DNA of 64,000 nt from a bacterium. Lineage in GTDB: Bacteria; Hinthialibacterota; Hinthialibacteria; Hinthialibacterales; Hinthialibacteraceae. The position numbers were made by a program, and so were the translations under genes. The DNA lies in NCBI GenBank assembly GCA_016125385.1, contig WGLV01000004.1, positions 1 through 64,000 of the forward strand, read 5' to 3'. This document shows, one piece after another, positions 7,142 through 16,290 of this stretch; within the stretch, counting starts at the first letter, position 1; every line of letters begins with the position of its first letter. The notes beneath the pieces are model-generated. The model made no database searches, was not told the origin of the DNA, and was given only the letters and a program-made list of their open reading frames with translations.

Positions 7142-9080
7142 CGGGATCGGGCTCCTTATGCTGATTCACAGGCGTTACTGGCTGGGGTGGAGGAAGAAAC
7201 AGGGTAAAGGTTGAGCCGGCGCCAAGCTGGCTTTCCACCTCGATGCGGCCCTGGTGGGCGTGAGCGATGCCGTAACTGACACTGAGGCCCAGCCCCGTCC
7301 CTTTGCCCACGGGTTTGGTTGTGTAGAACGGATCGAAGATCGTTTCGAGCCGTTCGGGATCGATTCCACAGCCATCATCCCGAACGGAAACAAACGATTC
7401 GCCCGTCTCGGACCGGCCTGTTCGGATATATAACTCGCCGCCGGTTTCGGCCATCGCTTCGCAGGCGTTCATGCAGAGATTGAGGACGACCTGTTGTAAC
7501 TGGTTCGCGTCGCCGCCGATTTCGGGAAGATTTTCATCAAGGCCGGTTTGAATGACGATGGAACTGAACTCACGATTGCCGCGTATCAGGCGGACGGTGC
7601 GCTCGACGATTTCGTTGAGCTGGAGCGGCGCCCGGCCGGCGGGAGCCTCACGGGCGAAATCAAGCAGGCCGCGCACGATGTCTTTCATGCGGGTGGTTTC
7701 GTGAATGATGACGCCGAGGTCCTCACGGTCGCGATCGGAGAGGTTGGGTTGTTCGCGCAGCAGGTGAGCGAAGGTCAATACGCCGGTGAGCGGATTGTTC
7801 AACTCGTGTGCGACGCCCGCCGCCAGACGGCCGATCGAGGCGAGTTTTTCGCTTTGGCCCAGCTGGCGCATGGCGTTCTCTTTCAATAACGTTTCACGTT
7901 CCTGAGCGGCCTGAGCCATGCGGTCGACCGCTTCACAGATCAACCCCATTTCATTGGCGGGGCGGAGGCCCACCCGCGCGCTGAGATCGCCTTCGACGAT
8001 ACGCTTTGAGGCGGCGATAACCGCTGCTATGGGGCCGAGCATGCGGTTAAGCAAGTAGGCGATCGACGCCAGCAGCGCCGAAGACGCAATGAACGCCATC
8101 AGTAAAAACGCCGCCATCAGGGCGCGGCGCGGCTGGACGATCGGCGCCTCAAGCAGACCGACGTAAAGCGCGCCAATAATCGCGCCGCGCGAATCGTGGA
8201 TGGGTTCATAGGCGGAAACGTACCAGTCGTTGACCACGAACGCCTTGTCGGCGTATACCTCGCCGCGCTCGATGGTGCGGCGGTAGACCGCCTCGCTCAT
8301 ACGCGTGCCGGCGGCGCGTTCGCCCGATTGAGTGGGGACGTTTGTGGCAATGCGCACGTCATCCTGAAAGAGCGTCGCCATGCCGATGGGGCGCCCCCGG
8401 TCAGTTTCTTCATGAAACAGCAGGTTTCGGATGTCATCGACGACGTCATACCGGCGATTGAGCAATCGCAACGCGACCAGCACGCCGGCGGGACCGTCAG
8501 GCCCGAGCACCGGCAGTGCGGCGCCTTGCGCCATTCCATCGTCGAGCCGGGAGCGCCGGACGGGGCGCGCGGCAGGAGTATCAACGAGATCCATGCGTGC
8601 GCGTTCGGCAAGCGATTCGCCTTCGCGGGCGAGCGCTTCGGCTGGATAGATCAGCGAGCCGCGTTGCAGTTCGCCCGACTCCAGCGCCGTGGCGGCCAAT
8701 GGATTCCATGCATAGGAGTCGCCCGACGAGTCGGGCTGATTGGCGCGGTAAATCACGCGGCCGTCCGCCGCAGCGATCAGCAGGACGTCGAATTGAAACG
8801 AGTCATGCAGCGATTGATAGAGGCGATCGAGATGATCGCGATAGGCGTCGAGGGAGGCGTGACCGCCGCACAGGATTTGAAGGCTCAACAGCATCCCGGC
8901 CAGGCGGTCGGTGTGGGCGTCGTACTGCCGCCTCGCCGCGTTCAGGTCGAGACGGACCCGCTTCTGGACTTCATGGAGAGAGGAGCGGCTGATATAGAGC
9001 ACCGCGCCGGCGGACAGCGCGGCGTATGCGAGCATGGTCGCCGCGATCAGACCCAGCGTCAGCCGAAACCGGAACGTCAT
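7134..9080 (-). CDS. Membrane sensor histidine kinase (NtrB/ZraS-like) with Cache domain
   Basis: The start at 9080 has CGAGG about 8 bases upstream; an in-frame ATG at 9122 would add 14 residues but has no ribosome site. A transmembrane helix lies at ~5-28. An extracytoplasmic Cache_3-Cache_2-like sensor follows (ELQRGSLIYPAE, GTRMSEAVYRRTIERGEVY, AFVVNDWYVSAYEPI). Then come a second helix near ~330, HAMP, a HisKA domain with phospho-His in GVAHELNNPLTG, and HATPase with the N box NLCMNACEAM and DDGCGIDPE plus GKGTGLGLS. It phosphorylates the regulator encoded next (8-base overlap). Cache domains bind small ligands; the redox- or ligand-type signal here is unknown. It is divergent from the GH36 gene (189 bases), so control of that gene is possible but unproven. 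Confidence 0.92.
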   Translation of the reverse strand: MTFRFRLTLGLIAATMLAYAALSAGAVLYISRSSLHEVQKRVRLDLNAARRQYDAHTDRLAGMLLSLQILCGGHASLDAYRDHLDRLYQSLHDSFQFDVLLIAAADGRVIYRANQPDSSGDSYAWNPLAATALESGELQRGSLIYPAEALAREGESLAERARMDLVDTPAARPVRRSRLDDGMAQGAALPVLGPDGPAGVLVALRLLNRRYDVVDDIRNLLFHEETDRGRPIGMATLFQDDVRIATNVPTQSGERAAGTRMSEAVYRRTIERGEVYADKAFVVNDWYVSAYEPIHDSRGAIIGALYVGLLEAPIVQPRRALMAAFLLMAFIASSALLASIAYLLNRMLGPIAAVIAASKRIVEGDLSARVGLRPANEMGLICEAVDRMAQAAQERETLLKENAMRQLGQSEKLASIGRLAAGVAHELNNPLTGVLTFAHLLREQPNLSDRDREDLGVIIHETTRMKDIVRGLLDFAREAPAGRAPLQLNEIVERTVRLIRGNREFSSIVIQTGLDENLPEIGGDANQLQQVVLNLCMNACEAMAETGGELYIRTGRSETGESFVSVRDDGCGIDPERLETIFDPFYTTKPVGKGTGLGLSVSYGIAHAHQGRIEVESQLGAGSTFTLFLPPPQPVTPVNQHKEPDPDE

Positions 9081-9268
9081 GGTACGCCTCGAGGATGCGA
9101 TGTCATGGTTGCGAAACGTCATTGGGTATTGTACTCAAAATTAACAGCGAATACAGCGTGGCTCCGGAATGAAAAGCGCCGACGCCTCCCGCGTCGTTCC
9201 CATCGAACATCGGGTGTGATACATTCAGCACGTTGAGTTATCGAATGCACCGCCGGGGAGATCGATTG

Positions 9269-11572
9269 ATGAAAAACGCCGTTCGCCGCATCTTAATCGT
9301 CATGCCAACGCTTGCCGGTTTATTGATATCCGCTTTTGTATCCGCCGAGAACGTCACGATTGAAAACGGGCGCTACCGGGCCGCGTACGATGCGCAAACA
9401 CAGCGCTTCGCGTTATCCCGCGCGGGCGATGCGGCGCCGTTTCTGGATGATGGGCGATTGATCGAGCCAGGCGAACGCGCCGAATCGCTACAGATTGACG
9501 ACCCGATATGGGGGCGAGGCCAAGCGCTGGTTGTATCAAGCGAGAAGGCCGAGACAAGCATTCTGCTTTTCGAATCGGCGCCATTCGTCATGCTGCAAAC
9601 CACGTTGCATCAGACGGGAAACGGCGTCATCGATAGCGTTACTCCGTATCGGTATCGTCTGCGTTCGGACACGCCCGTCAGTCAACTACGTTCATACGGC
9701 ACGGCCGGATTGAAAAACGTGGAGGCGTCATCCAACCCCGGTTCATACGCGTTTCTTGGGGTGGTGAATCCAAAAGACCGCTCGGGGGTGATTTCCGCCT
9801 GGTTGACGGGAGAACGCGGCAGCGGCCTGGTGTTTTCAGGCGTGGATGGAGACGGCGCGCTGATTCAGGCGCGGCTCGATTACGGTGGCGTGCAAAGCAA
9901 GACGGATGAGGAGCTGGAAACCTTTCTGATCGGCGATTTCGACGACGCCCGGCTTGGATTGGAAGCCTACGCGGACGCGATGGCGCGGCGGTTTGACATT
10001 CATCTGCCGCCCCAGCCCACCGTGTACTGCACCTGGTATCACGCGAGAGCGTCAAACCACGCCGACCTGCTGGACAACGCGCGCTTCGCGAAAGAAAACC
10101 TCGCGCCTTACGGATTCTCCGTCATCCAGATCGATGATGGCTGGCAGTTGGGGAAATCGGATAATGGTCCCGATAAAAACTTCACCGGTCATAATCCTGA
10201 CGGGCCGTATCCCGATGGCATGCAGCCCACCGCCGAGGCGATTCATGACCTGGGATTGACGCCGGGATTGTGGTTCATGCCATTCGCGGGGACGGCTGAC
10301 GATCCCTTCTTCGCCGGCAAGCAGAACTTTTTTGCGACCGAAGACGGCAAACCGTTTGAGGTGAACTGGGGCGGAACGTGTTTTGACCTGACGCGACCCG
10401 AAGTGCGCGAATACGTGGCCTCGACGACGCGGCGCATCACCCGCGAGTGGGGATTCAAGTATCTGAAACTCGACGGCCTGTGGACCGGCATGGCGGCGGA
10501 TATCTGTTACGTCAACACGGGATTCAAGAACGATCGTTTTGGCGCGGCGAGGCTGCACGATGCCGCCATGTCGCGGGTGGAGGCCTATCGCGCCGGGATG
10601 AAAACGGTGCGTGACGCCGCCGGGCCGGATGTTTTTATATTGGGGTGTAACCTCGCGCAGAACATGCGTACGCTCAGCGCTTCGATCGGATTGTTTGACG
10701 CGATGCGCATCGGACCCGACAACGGGCGTAACTGGGATTCAATGAAACGGGGGCCGTTCAGCGGGAGCAATCTGTATTTTCTGCATGGCCGCGTCTGGTA
10801 TAACGATCCCGATCCGATTTACGTGCGTGACAACGTGCCGCTCGATCACGCCCGCGCTCTAGCCTCGTGGGACGCGCTCACCGGTCAGCTGAACGCGAGC
10901 AGCACCCAATACGATGAATTATCGCCGGCGCGTCTCTCGCTGTTGCGCCGCACCATGCCCGCGCACGGTCTGCTGCCGCGTCCGGCCGATCTGTTCGACG
11001 AAACCATTCCTCGAATCTGGTTGTTGACCGATGAGAAAAATGGCGTGCGGCGAGACGTGGTTGGGTTGTTTAACTGGGATGAGAAAAAGTCCGTTACGAT
11101 TCATGAAAGCGCAAGCCGCATCGGATTGCCCAAAGCGGATCGCTACGCCGCTTTCGACTACTGGGGCGATTGTTTTATCGATCCGTTTGGCGGCGAAGTC
11201 GGCGCCGATCTGCCGCCGGCCAGTTGCCGCATTCTTGCGATCAGACCCGTTTCGCCCGAGCCCGCCGTGTTGGGAACCTCGCGGCATATCACGCAGGGCG
11301 CGATCGATCTGATTGAAGAACGATGGGATGAGACGAAGAAGACGTTATCGGGCGTCAGCCGGGTGGTGGGCGGCGATCCGTATGAACTGCGCATCGCGGC
11401 GGGGGTGGAATCAGGCGGTTGGAAAGCGGTGGAGGCGAGCGCCGCGGACGATGAACGAGACGCGGGCGTTTTGATGAGAATCGTGTCTCAGAATGAATGG
11501 CGAGTGCGTGTTGCGATCGACTCGCCCGTGAACCGGGAAGTCCACTGGACGATCCGGTTTACAGCCGAGTAG
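9269..11572 (+). CDS. Secreted GH36-like alpha-galactosidase (melibiase)
   Basis: The frame also offers a TTG at 9233, but ATG 9269 has GGGGAG 8 bases upstream and begins a clean signal peptide (MKNAVRRILIVM...SAFVSA-E). After an N-terminal beta-sandwich region (~25-250) there is a TIM barrel with FSVIQIDDGWQ (~285-295), the nucleophile motif YLKLDGLW (~395-402) and an acid/base candidate in MRIGPDNGRNWD (~480). A C-terminal beta region follows. These motifs match the GH27/GH36 (clan GH-D) alpha-galactosidase layout; length (767 aa) is normal for GH36. It should hydrolyse alpha-galactosides in the periplasm or outside the cell. The divergent two-component pair is the nearest candidate regulator. 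Substrate specificity cannot be read from sequence; alpha-N-acetylgalactosaminidase activity is possible. Confidence 0.85.
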   Translation: MKNAVRRILIVMPTLAGLLISAFVSAENVTIENGRYRAAYDAQTQRFALSRAGDAAPFLDDGRLIEPGERAESLQIDDPIWGRGQALVVSSEKAETSILLFESAPFVMLQTTLHQTGNGVIDSVTPYRYRLRSDTPVSQLRSYGTAGLKNVEASSNPGSYAFLGVVNPKDRSGVISAWLTGERGSGLVFSGVDGDGALIQARLDYGGVQSKTDEELETFLIGDFDDARLGLEAYADAMARRFDIHLPPQPTVYCTWYHARASNHADLLDNARFAKENLAPYGFSVIQIDDGWQLGKSDNGPDKNFTGHNPDGPYPDGMQPTAEAIHDLGLTPGLWFMPFAGTADDPFFAGKQNFFATEDGKPFEVNWGGTCFDLTRPEVREYVASTTRRITREWGFKYLKLDGLWTGMAADICYVNTGFKNDRFGAARLHDAAMSRVEAYRAGMKTVRDAAGPDVFILGCNLAQNMRTLSASIGLFDAMRIGPDNGRNWDSMKRGPFSGSNLYFLHGRVWYNDPDPIYVRDNVPLDHARALASWDALTGQLNASSTQYDELSPARLSLLRRTMPAHGLLPRPADLFDETIPRIWLLTDEKNGVRRDVVGLFNWDEKKSVTIHESASRIGLPKADRYAAFDYWGDCFIDPFGGEVGADLPPASCRILAIRPVSPEPAVLGTSRHITQGAIDLIEERWDETKKTLSGVSRVVGGDPYELRIAAGVESGGWKAVEASAADDERDAGVLMRIVSQNEWRVRVAIDSPVNREVHWTIRFTAE

Positions 11573-11667
11573 TCTGTCTATAAATCAATCTTCGCCGCCA
11601 GAGGCAATTTCAACGCAACAGGAGGAATACAATCAGCAAGACGGCAAGTGAATAAGGGAGTTAAACC

Positions 11668-12372
11668 ATGAGCGAACAAGTCCTGTCCAATCGGCGCTAT
11701 TTTATTCATGCGAGCGCATCGACGGCCGCCGGTCTGATCCTAATCACGAAACCGCAAACCATACAGGCCCAGGATGAGCACAAGGAAGAAGACGTTTCAC
11801 CCGCCGAAGACCTGATGCGTGAACATGGAGTCTTAAAGCGCGTCATGCTGATCTATGAAGAAATTATATCGCGGCTGGACGGCGGGAAGGATTTTTCCCC
11901 GGACAGTTTGCGCGAATCCGCTCACATCATTCGAACGTTCATCGAGGATTATCACGAGAAACTGGAGGAAGACTTTCTCTTTCCCCGGTTCCGCGATGCG
12001 AACGTGCTGGCCGATCTGTGCGACGTACTGGTGAAGCAGCACCAGGCCGGTCGAGTGCTGACCGACCGTACGCTTCAACTTTCGACGCTTTCATCCCTGA
12101 AAAACGAAGATGACCGGCGCGAACTGAGCCAGGCGCTGCGCCAGTTCATCCGTATGTACAGCCCGCATGAAGCTCGGGAGGATACCGTGCTGTTTCCCGC
12201 GTTTCGCGGCATCGTCAGCGAGAACGAATACGATTCACTGGGCGAGGATTTTGAAGACAAAGAACACGACCTGTTCGGCGAAGACGGTTTTGATGGGATG
12301 GTCGACAAAGTCGCTGAAATCGAAAAAACGATGGGTTTGTACGATCTGGCGCAGTTTACGCCATTGGTATAG
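11668..12372 (+). CDS. Tat-exported hemerythrin (HHE) domain protein
   Basis: AAGGGAG sits 7 bases before the ATG. The N-terminus SNRRYFIHASASTAAG is a twin-arginine signal, ending near IQA-Q, so the protein is folded (probably with its metal) before export. The rest is an HHE four-helix bundle with the expected ligands in LMREHGVLKR, YHEKLEEDFLFPRF, VKQHQAGR and SPHEAREDTVLFPAF. Hemerythrin-like domains bind a di-iron centre and handle O2, NO or iron; periplasmic ones are less common. It is followed after 11 bases by a DoxX gene and then an oxidoreductase gene, which suggests an operon with a redox or oxidative-stress role (inference). Confidence 0.88.
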   Translation: MSEQVLSNRRYFIHASASTAAGLILITKPQTIQAQDEHKEEDVSPAEDLMREHGVLKRVMLIYEEIISRLDGGKDFSPDSLRESAHIIRTFIEDYHEKLEEDFLFPRFRDANVLADLCDVLVKQHQAGRVLTDRTLQLSTLSSLKNEDDRRELSQALRQFIRMYSPHEAREDTVLFPAFRGIVSENEYDSLGEDFEDKEHDLFGEDGFDGMVDKVAEIEKTMGLYDLAQFTPLV

Positions 12373-12383
12373 GGAGCGATTCG

Positions 12384-12884
12384 ATGGATTTAAAACGGCT
12401 TCAACAGACGAATGCTCCGGCGGCGGTTGTTCTGATCAGGATTATGGTAGGCGCGGTTTTTCTGTCGGAAGGCATCCAGAAATTCTTATTCGCGGCTGAG
12501 CGAGGCGCGGGGCGGTTCGCGAAAATCGGCATCCCCGCGCCGGAGGTCATGGGGCCGTTCGTCGGCGTGATCGAGGTCGTGTGCGGCGCGTTGCTGATCG
12601 TGGGGCTGCTTACACGCGTTGCGGGATTGCTGCTTTTGATCAATATGACCGTGGCGATCGTCTCCACCAAGATCCCCATTCTGCTGGGACATGGATTCTG
12701 GACGTTCACGGTGAAAAGCATGCCGCAATACGGCTTCTGGAGCATGGCGCACGAGGGCCGCACCGATTTCTGCATGTGGCTGGGTTCGCTCTACCTGATT
12801 CTCGTGGGAGCGGGCGTCTGGTCGATCGACGCGAAGATGATTTGCATTGAACAAAGCGCGGAACCGCAAGCCGATGGCGGCTGA
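12384..12884 (+). CDS. DoxX family membrane protein
   Basis: A 166-residue protein with four hydrophobic segments (~15-35, ~60-85, ~85-105, ~130-150) and DoxX signatures: LIRIMVGAVFLSEGIQKF near the N-terminus, FVGVIEVVCGALLIVGLLTR, and LGSLYLILVGAG. DoxX proteins are small inner-membrane proteins linked to thiosulfate/quinone oxidation or oxidative-stress complexes; the exact role is unsettled. It lies 11 bases after the hemerythrin gene and 28 before the Gfo/Idh/MocA gene, all in one direction. Confidence 0.88.
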   Translation: MDLKRLQQTNAPAAVVLIRIMVGAVFLSEGIQKFLFAAERGAGRFAKIGIPAPEVMGPFVGVIEVVCGALLIVGLLTRVAGLLLLINMTVAIVSTKIPILLGHGFWTFTVKSMPQYGFWSMAHEGRTDFCMWLGSLYLILVGAGVWSIDAKMICIEQSAEPQADGG

Positions 12885-12912
12885 CGACGCCTGATATTGA
12901 TGGGAGAACGCG

Positions 12913-14205
12913 ATGGACAAGACCAACCGGAGGGATTTCGCCAAGTCAACCGCTGGCGCTCTGGCGCTATCCAGCGCGCCGCTGATTGTAACGCGCGGCG
13001 CACTGGCGGCGAACGACGCGCTTCAGCACGCCGTGATCGGCGTGGGTGGACAGGGAAGCAACCATGTGAAGCGATTCAGCCAGGCGGGCGCCGATTGCCG
13101 CGTCATGGCGGTGTGTGACGTCGACCCCGAACGGCGTGAAGCCGCCGCCGCCTTGACGCCCGAGCCCGGCGCGGTCAAGAAGGTGGGCGACTACCGCCGC
13201 ATACTCGACGACCCCGGCGTGCATAGCGTGAGCATCGCCACGCCCGACCACTGGCACGCCAAAATCGCCATTGAGGCGCTTATGGCGGGTAAACACGTTT
13301 ACGTCGAAAAACCCTGCTGCCACAACATCGCGGAGGGCGAACTGCTGGTGAAGGCCGCGAAACGATACGGGCGATGCGTTCAACACGGGACCCAGAGCCG
13401 TAGCGGCGATGGAATCATCAAAGCCATCGCGATGATGCGCGATGGTTTGATCGGTACGGTACGAGCCGCCAAGGCGATCAATCACCAGTTGCGTGAACTC
13501 ATCGGCAAGGTCGAGCCGGAACCGGCGCCGGGAGGCGTGAATTACGATCTATGGCTGGGGCCCGCGCCGGAGCACCCCTTCACGCGCAATCGCTGGCGCT
13601 ATAACTGGCACTGGTTCTGGGATTACGGGACCGGCGACGCGGGCAACGACGGCATTCACCAGATCGACGTGGCGCGCTGGGGGCTGGGCGTAACCACTCC
13701 GCGCGCTGCGCATGGCTGCGGCGCGCAGTTGTATTACGACGACGACCATCAGACGCCCGATACGCAGACCGTAGTATTTGATTTTGAAACCCGCCATCTG
13801 ATTTACGAGATGCGGCTCTGGACCGATTATCCGCTGGAAGGACACGATAACGGAAATGTGTTTTACGGCGACGAGGGCGAACTGGAGATCGGACGCAAGG
13901 GATGCGTGGTGACGCGGATCGGAGAGGAACCCCGCAAACTCGGCGGGGGGAGCAACCTTGACGCGCACGTGAGAAACTTCATCGATTGCGCGCTGGCGGA
14001 CGACCCCGGCGGCTTGAACGCGCCGATCGAGGAGGGTTTTCTCTCCGCATCGCTCAGCCACTTCGCCAACATCAACACGAGGGTGGGGCGCTCATTGTTC
14101 ATCGAGCGAGACGGCGAAGGAATCCGCTTCAGAGACGATGACGAAGCGAACAAACTGCTGACCCGGGAATACCGCTCGGGTTATGAGTTGCCCCAGCTCG
14201 GCTGA
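12913..14205 (+). CDS. Tat-exported Gfo/Idh/MocA family oxidoreductase
   Basis: The N-terminus TNRRDFAKSTAGALALS is a Tat signal with cleavage near ALA-A. A Rossmann nucleotide-binding region follows (VIGVGGQGSNHVKRF, VCDVDPERR), then the family motif EKPCCHN (~137-143; Lys catalytic) and the substrate-domain motif GNDGIHQIDVARWG (~250). Family members use NAD(P) to oxidise or reduce sugars and cyclitols. Export by Tat implies the cofactor is bound before secretion and recycled in the periplasm, as in glucose-fructose oxidoreductase (established for that enzyme, inferred here). It ends 13 bases from the convergent DHS-like gene. Two other exported paralogues lie at 27776-29086 and 61996-63408. 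Confidence 0.92.
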   Translation: MDKTNRRDFAKSTAGALALSSAPLIVTRGALAANDALQHAVIGVGGQGSNHVKRFSQAGADCRVMAVCDVDPERREAAAALTPEPGAVKKVGDYRRILDDPGVHSVSIATPDHWHAKIAIEALMAGKHVYVEKPCCHNIAEGELLVKAAKRYGRCVQHGTQSRSGDGIIKAIAMMRDGLIGTVRAAKAINHQLRELIGKVEPEPAPGGVNYDLWLGPAPEHPFTRNRWRYNWHWFWDYGTGDAGNDGIHQIDVARWGLGVTTPRAAHGCGAQLYYDDDHQTPDTQTVVFDFETRHLIYEMRLWTDYPLEGHDNGNVFYGDEGELEIGRKGCVVTRIGEEPRKLGGGSNLDAHVRNFIDCALADDPGGLNAPIEEGFLSASLSHFANINTRVGRSLFIERDGEGIRFRDDDEANKLLTREYRSGYELPQLG

Positions 14206-14218
14206 ACGTAAAACGGCC

Positions 14219-15385
14219 TCATGCGGCGGCCGCTTTCAGCGCGTGGTAGAGGTTGTGGACGAACGCGCGGTTGTCCATGCAATAGTAGGAAAGTTCACCG
14301 TCCATGCGGCTGAAACTTTTGCAGAAGCGCAGGTAATACGCGGGGTTGGTTTTGGGCGGTTCGCCCTTCGTCCAGTCCCAGCCCCCGCCGTCCTGCAGGT
14401 CGACCACGGCGATCTTGTGTCCGTGCAGGCGCTTGCCCTCGCGCAGCAGCACGTTATTTACGAGGCTGGCGCTCTTTTCAAACACCTGCGGCGCCATGAT
14501 CGCCGAACCCACAGAAATAAAGGCTCCCTCGCTGAGATTCATCGTTGACTCGACGAAGACGCGGTAATCGACGCCCGCGCCGCGCCCGATGGCGGCGGGC
14601 GAAAACAGGGGATGATTCGAGATGATGTCATATCCCACGCCGGGGTGGACGGTGAACGGAACGCCCAGCCGAAAAGCGTTGGCGGAAGCGGAGTATTGTT
14701 TGTTGGGGTGGGTGACGCTAACCCGGCCGGACTCAAGACCTGCGGCGCCGAGCCACTGAAGCAGGTCGGCGCGGGCGGCGGTGAGCGGTCCGGCGGGCGC
14801 CATGCGGATGTCTTCTTCAAGTTGCTGGCGCGAGGGGAGCCTCACGCCGTCTTCATGGATGAAACGCCCGATCGATTCGCCCAGCCCCCGGCCTTCGGCC
14901 GCGCCCGCCGTGAAGGCGAGGTTGATGTTACGCCCGGTTTCCTCCCAGGTTCCAAACGTGCCGTTGTGCATATTTTCGCGGACGCTTTCCGTCGAACGCC
15001 CCAGAAAACTGTATTCCCAATCATGAATGATTCCGGCGCCGTTGGTGGCGAGGTGGGTCAACCAGCCCGCCTCCATCATACGGATCAGCGTCGGCCCCAT
15101 GCCGTTGCGGATGAGATGGGCGCCGTAGGCAAGCATTATCGAGGCGCCGCGTTCGCGAGCGGCGATTACGTGCGCGGCGAGGCCGCCGATCGCCTCTCGC
15201 CATTCACCCGCCGGGGGCGGCGGGGAATCGGGATCAATGAGAATGTCGTCCAGCCGGGTCAGGTGTTTGCGCTGCTCAAGCGGAAGAACGTGGATGCGGT
15301 TGGGGTCGAACTGGGGATAGGGCATGAGCGGGTTGGCTCCCAATGTTCCGTTTCGGGTATCAAGGGGAGTATATTGCACCTTCAC
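14219..15385 (-). CDS. Deoxyhypusine-synthase-like family protein
   Basis: 388 residues without signal peptide, so cytoplasmic. The segment GAHLIRNGMGPTLIRMMEAG, then WLTHLATNGAGIIHDWE and GTFGTWEETGRNINLAF, resembles the NAD-binding half of bacterial proteins grouped with deoxyhypusine synthase. The second half (HPGVGYDIISNHPLF, GSAIMAPQVFEKS, VVDLQDGGGWDW) is less familiar. True deoxyhypusine synthase modifies eIF5A, which bacteria lack; bacterial relatives include homospermidine synthase-like enzymes and proteins of unknown role. The start is uncertain: GTG at 15385 has little ribosome site, while ATG at 15325 (MPYPQFDP) has GGGAG about 10 bases upstream. The gene is convergent with the oxidoreductase and seems monocistronic. 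Confidence 0.6.
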   Translation of the reverse strand: MKVQYTPLDTRNGTLGANPLMPYPQFDPNRIHVLPLEQRKHLTRLDDILIDPDSPPPPAGEWREAIGGLAAHVIAARERGASIMLAYGAHLIRNGMGPTLIRMMEAGWLTHLATNGAGIIHDWEYSFLGRSTESVRENMHNGTFGTWEETGRNINLAFTAGAAEGRGLGESIGRFIHEDGVRLPSRQQLEEDIRMAPAGPLTAARADLLQWLGAAGLESGRVSVTHPNKQYSASANAFRLGVPFTVHPGVGYDIISNHPLFSPAAIGRGAGVDYRVFVESTMNLSEGAFISVGSAIMAPQVFEKSASLVNNVLLREGKRLHGHKIAVVDLQDGGGWDWTKGEPPKTNPAYYLRFCKSFSRMDGELSYYCMDNRAFVHNLYHALKAAAA

Positions 15386-15435
15386 CCGGCGGCAACCAGC
15401 GGAGTGGGGATGGGCTAGCGCGTAGTGTGACCCAC

Positions 15436-15485
15436 AAATATGGATGTTCGTGGCTACGCTTCGTTTTGAGCCTGCCCTACAAGGC
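15436..15485. repeat. Intergenic repeat module C, copy 1
   Basis: The stretch with GGATGTTCGTGG, TACGCTTCG, TTTGAGCC and CTAC matches, in the same order, sequences at 17007-17057 and more loosely 20350-20390. It lies between the DHS-like gene and the HNH-like gene. I take it as one copy of a dispersed non-coding repeat family. Confidence 0.6.
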
Positions 15486-15525
15486 CTTGATGGAGCGATC
15501 CCTAATATAAACGGAAAAATTGAGA

Positions 15526-16269
15526 TTATTCAAATTTCTTTGGATTTGAATGATAAAGATCGAACGCAAGTTTTTTTATATAATCATTTGGATCTTGATT
15601 AATTTTCAATATGCGTAAGTGCCCGGAATCTTGCAGAAACAATTCCTTCTGGCGAGGATCAATGGCGGATTCCGAGAGAAAGAATAGCCAGAAGAATCCG
15701 CCGAGCAGGAGACGTGCGCATTCGACACTATCAACTTTCGACATTCCCATGCAATGAATCATATTTGATGTTATTTCAGTATTTACCGTTGAATAAAGAA
15801 TGATGCAACCATACGACTCAGTACTGCCAGGTGTTTCATCAAACAGCATTCTCCTAAGTCCGTCCCCGTGTTCACCCAACTTCACAGAAGAAAAGCCGTC
15901 TTGATTGCTTATGCCAACACGCCAGAGTAAAGAAAGCTGGAAAAGTTTGAAAATTTTGTAGTCAATCGTGCATTCAATGACTTTCGGTTTGTTGGTTGTA
16001 ATTCTGATAGATTCATCGCCATACAGGACACGCCGAGCATAGTTTTCCCACGCGCTTAGTTTTCCTTCACATTGCTTACAAAGAAGTCTTTCGCGTATAC
16101 CCTTTTGCTCGGTAGGCCGATGTCTCGCTGGTTCGGTGGAAAGAACATTGAAGCGATGCTTATTGTCATATAGTTTCATCTGTTCATAGAAAAACTCAGG
16201 GATTATGTGGGAGTTACACAAGTTTTCCGATTTATGGCAAAGCTGACATTCGGCATTCTTCAGAGTCAT
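15526..16269 (-). CDS. HNH-like zinc-binding accessory protein (SHIIP family)
   Basis: The start ATG has GGGAAG 6 bases upstream. The N-terminus carries CQLCHKSENLCNSHIIPEFF and then LLCKQCEGKLSAWE: two CxxC pairs around an SHIIP motif. This arrangement resembles HNH-nuclease-like treble clefs (Cys-x2-Cys ... His ... Cys-x2-Cys) found in poorly studied accessory proteins. The rest (~70-247) is an uncharacterised, probably helical domain. Base composition is AT-richer than the neighbours, and the gene sits beside an IS3 transposase remnant, which suggests horizontal acquisition. A nuclease or defence role is possible but unproven; no partner genes are present. Confidence 0.6.
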   Translation of the reverse strand: MTLKNAECQLCHKSENLCNSHIIPEFFYEQMKLYDNKHRFNVLSTEPARHRPTEQKGIRERLLCKQCEGKLSAWENYARRVLYGDESIRITTNKPKVIECTIDYKIFKLFQLSLLWRVGISNQDGFSSVKLGEHGDGLRRMLFDETPGSTESYGCIILYSTVNTEITSNMIHCMGMSKVDSVECARLLLGGFFWLFFLSESAIDPRQKELFLQDSGHLRILKINQDPNDYIKKLAFDLYHSNPKKFE

Positions 16270-16290
16270 GATAATCTTCCCAAAGTGATT

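Noticed and set aside
8196-9236. 346-residue plus-strand frame
   Set aside because: Opposite-strand shadow of the histidine kinase; no recognisable domain or ribosome site.
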